Source of the DNA: Methanospirillum lacunae | Lineage (GTDB): Archaea; Halobacteriota; Methanomicrobia; Methanomicrobiales; Methanospirillaceae | Reading direction: 5' to 3' (one strand) | DNA: 64,000 bases | Assembly (NCBI RefSeq): GCF_046195335.1 | Contig: NZ_CP176093.1 | Translations under genes and position numbers: made by a program | Part shown: positions 63,095 through 64,000 of the stretch, piece by piece | Position numbering within the stretch: the first letter of the stretch is position 1 | Layout of the letters: every line of letters starts with the position of its first letter | Notes under the pieces: model-generated | The model's database searches: none | What the model saw: only the letters and a program-made list of their open reading frames with translations | Told to the model about the DNA's origin: nothing

Positions 63095-64000
63095 CGCACA
63101 CCTCCATTCATTGTTCCATATACAAATTCAGGGTGCGTTAACCTGCATATGTCAGCACAATACTCACATCTATCCGCAAACGAGCACCCTTCCGGAAGAT
63201 CTAACAAGCTTGGACTCTGACCTGGAATTGGGATGAGTCCATTTTTTGGAATAGCCTGAATAAGAGCTCTGGTATACGGATGCCTTGGTTCTGCAAAAAT
63301 CCGCGATACCGGACTAATCTCAACAATTTCCCCTGCATACACAACGGCTATTCGTGCACATAACTGCTCTGCCAGATCAAGATCATGAGTTATCAGGAGT
63401 AGTGAAGACTGATTCTGCTTCTGAATGTCAGCGAGAACAGTGGCAGTCATCTCCCGAGCTCGAAAATCGAGTCCTTTTGTAGGTTCATCTGCTATGATAA
63501 GCCGGGGATTCTCTGTAATTGCAATGCTTGTTGTCAATCGCTGCCTCATGCCTCCGGAAAGCTGATGAGGAAATTCATCTGCTATTCTGACTGAAGGAAC
63601 AAGACCCACTGATGATAAGAGGACATGAACCCGGTTTACAATATCAGATCTTTTTTTGAATCTACCAGTTACAATTTCTGATATCTGGTCGCCATTTCGT
63701 GCTACCGGATCGAGAGCCCCTGAAGGATTTTGTGGAATAAGCGATATCGAACTCCCACGCAGGGAATGCATCGCAGCCTCTGATAACGTATTGAGGTTTT
63801 TTCCATCAAATGATATATCCCCGGTAATCTCTGCAGTGGACGGAAGAAGGCGAATAACTGCCTGACCAATTATTGATTTACCTGAACCGGTTTCGCCGAC
63901 CAGGCCGAGCACTTCACCGGTATCAAGTGAAAATGATACATCCCGTGAAGCATGAATAATTCCTTCTCCAGTTGAAAACCTGACATTGAGGTCCTGAACG
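63070..64000 (-). CDS. Opp/Nik-type ABC transporter ATP-binding protein (first ATPase), 5' end outside window
   Basis: The frame stays open from 63070 to the window end, coding upstream of the first internal GTG for VQDLNVRFSTGEGIIHASRD and onward, so the true start is beyond base 64000. Walker A GETGSGKS, signature LSGGMRQRLTTSIAI, Walker B LIIADEPTKGLD, H loop LITHDLDLAEQL. The C-terminal Cys segment CSFADRCEYCADIC and RCHHPF are the hallmark of DppD/NikD-type ATPases. Coupled by overlap to 62357-63094. Confidence 0.9.
   Translation of the reverse strand, partial: VQDLNVRFSTGEGIIHASRDVSFSLDTGEVLGLVGETGSGKSIIGQAVIRLLPSTAEITGDISFDGKNLNTLSEAAMHSLRGSSISLIPQNPSGALDPVARNGDQISEIVTGRFKKRSDIVNRVHVLLSSVGLVPSVRIADEFPHQLSGGMRQRLTTSIAITENPRLIIADEPTKGLDFRAREMTATVLADIQKQNQSSLLLITHDLDLAEQLCARIAVVYAGEIVEISPVSRIFAEPRHPYTRALIQAIPKNGLIPIPGQSPSLLDLPEGCSFADRCEYCADICRLTHPEFVYGTMNGGVRCHHPFSS

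Overview
This window reads as chromosome of a hydrogenotrophic, formate-using methanogenic archaeon of the order Methanomicrobiales, most likely Methanospirillum or a close relative. The genus is an inference; the methanogen assignment is firm. The evidence is a complete mcrBDCGA operon (46.8-51.7 kb), an F420-type formate dehydrogenase pair fdhA-fdhB (17.2-20.5 kb), two FmdE-family proteins, a siroheme-type Dsr-like protein, two small rubredoxins, and archaeal expression signals (A/T-rich promoter boxes, GGAGG ribosome sites, 4-base ATGA/GTGA gene overlaps).

Layout. 0-7.2 kb: the N-terminal part of a secreted subtilase cut by the window edge, a Dsr-like protein, then a minus-strand set of a SagB-type flavin oxidoreductase and three tandem moeA paralogs. 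7.3-16.3 kb: rubredoxin, two cation-diffusion-facilitator genes (one lacking the metal-site histidines), a TraB-type membrane protein, a divergent GT2/AglD-like flippase pair, WrbA, an orphan histidine kinase and a second, very short rubredoxin gene. 16.4-26.5 kb: FmdE-like protein, fdhAB, NudC, a secreted TPR protein, a translationally coupled mobB / Fe-S HhH gene pair, a LigB-type dioxygenase and a membrane-anchored nuclease. 27.2-46.3 kb: a visibly AT-rich surface-polysaccharide island (ABC exporter, many glycosyltransferases, a methyltransferase, WecB epimerase, Gmd, an NDP-sugar epimerase, a broken fcl remnant). It is interrupted at 33.8-36.5 kb by a mosaic of an IS-like element with about 70-bp inverted repeats, a full-length group II intron with its reverse transcriptase, and fragments of a second, older intron. 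46.8-51.8 kb: the mcr operon. 52-64 kb: a three-PKD-domain surface protein, modABC molybdate/tungstate uptake, TrmO, an FmdE-led metal-type ABC transporter operon with an atypical binding protein, an MFS transporter, and two Opp/Nik-type ABC ATPases, one cut by the right edge.

How it fits together. Methyl-coenzyme M reductase makes the methane and FdhAB supplies reduced F420 from formate. FdhA needs a molybdopterin (Mo or W) cofactor, and the window is rich in genes that could feed it: ModABC for oxyanion uptake, three MoeA paralogs for metal insertion, and MobB for nucleotide attachment. The polysaccharide island carries the strain-variable content. The points most worth following are the intron/IS mosaic, the FmdE-ABC operon with a non-canonical metal-binding protein, the histidine-less CDF paralog, and the MoeA paralog with changed active-site residues. 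No tRNA, rRNA or CRISPR array was seen.
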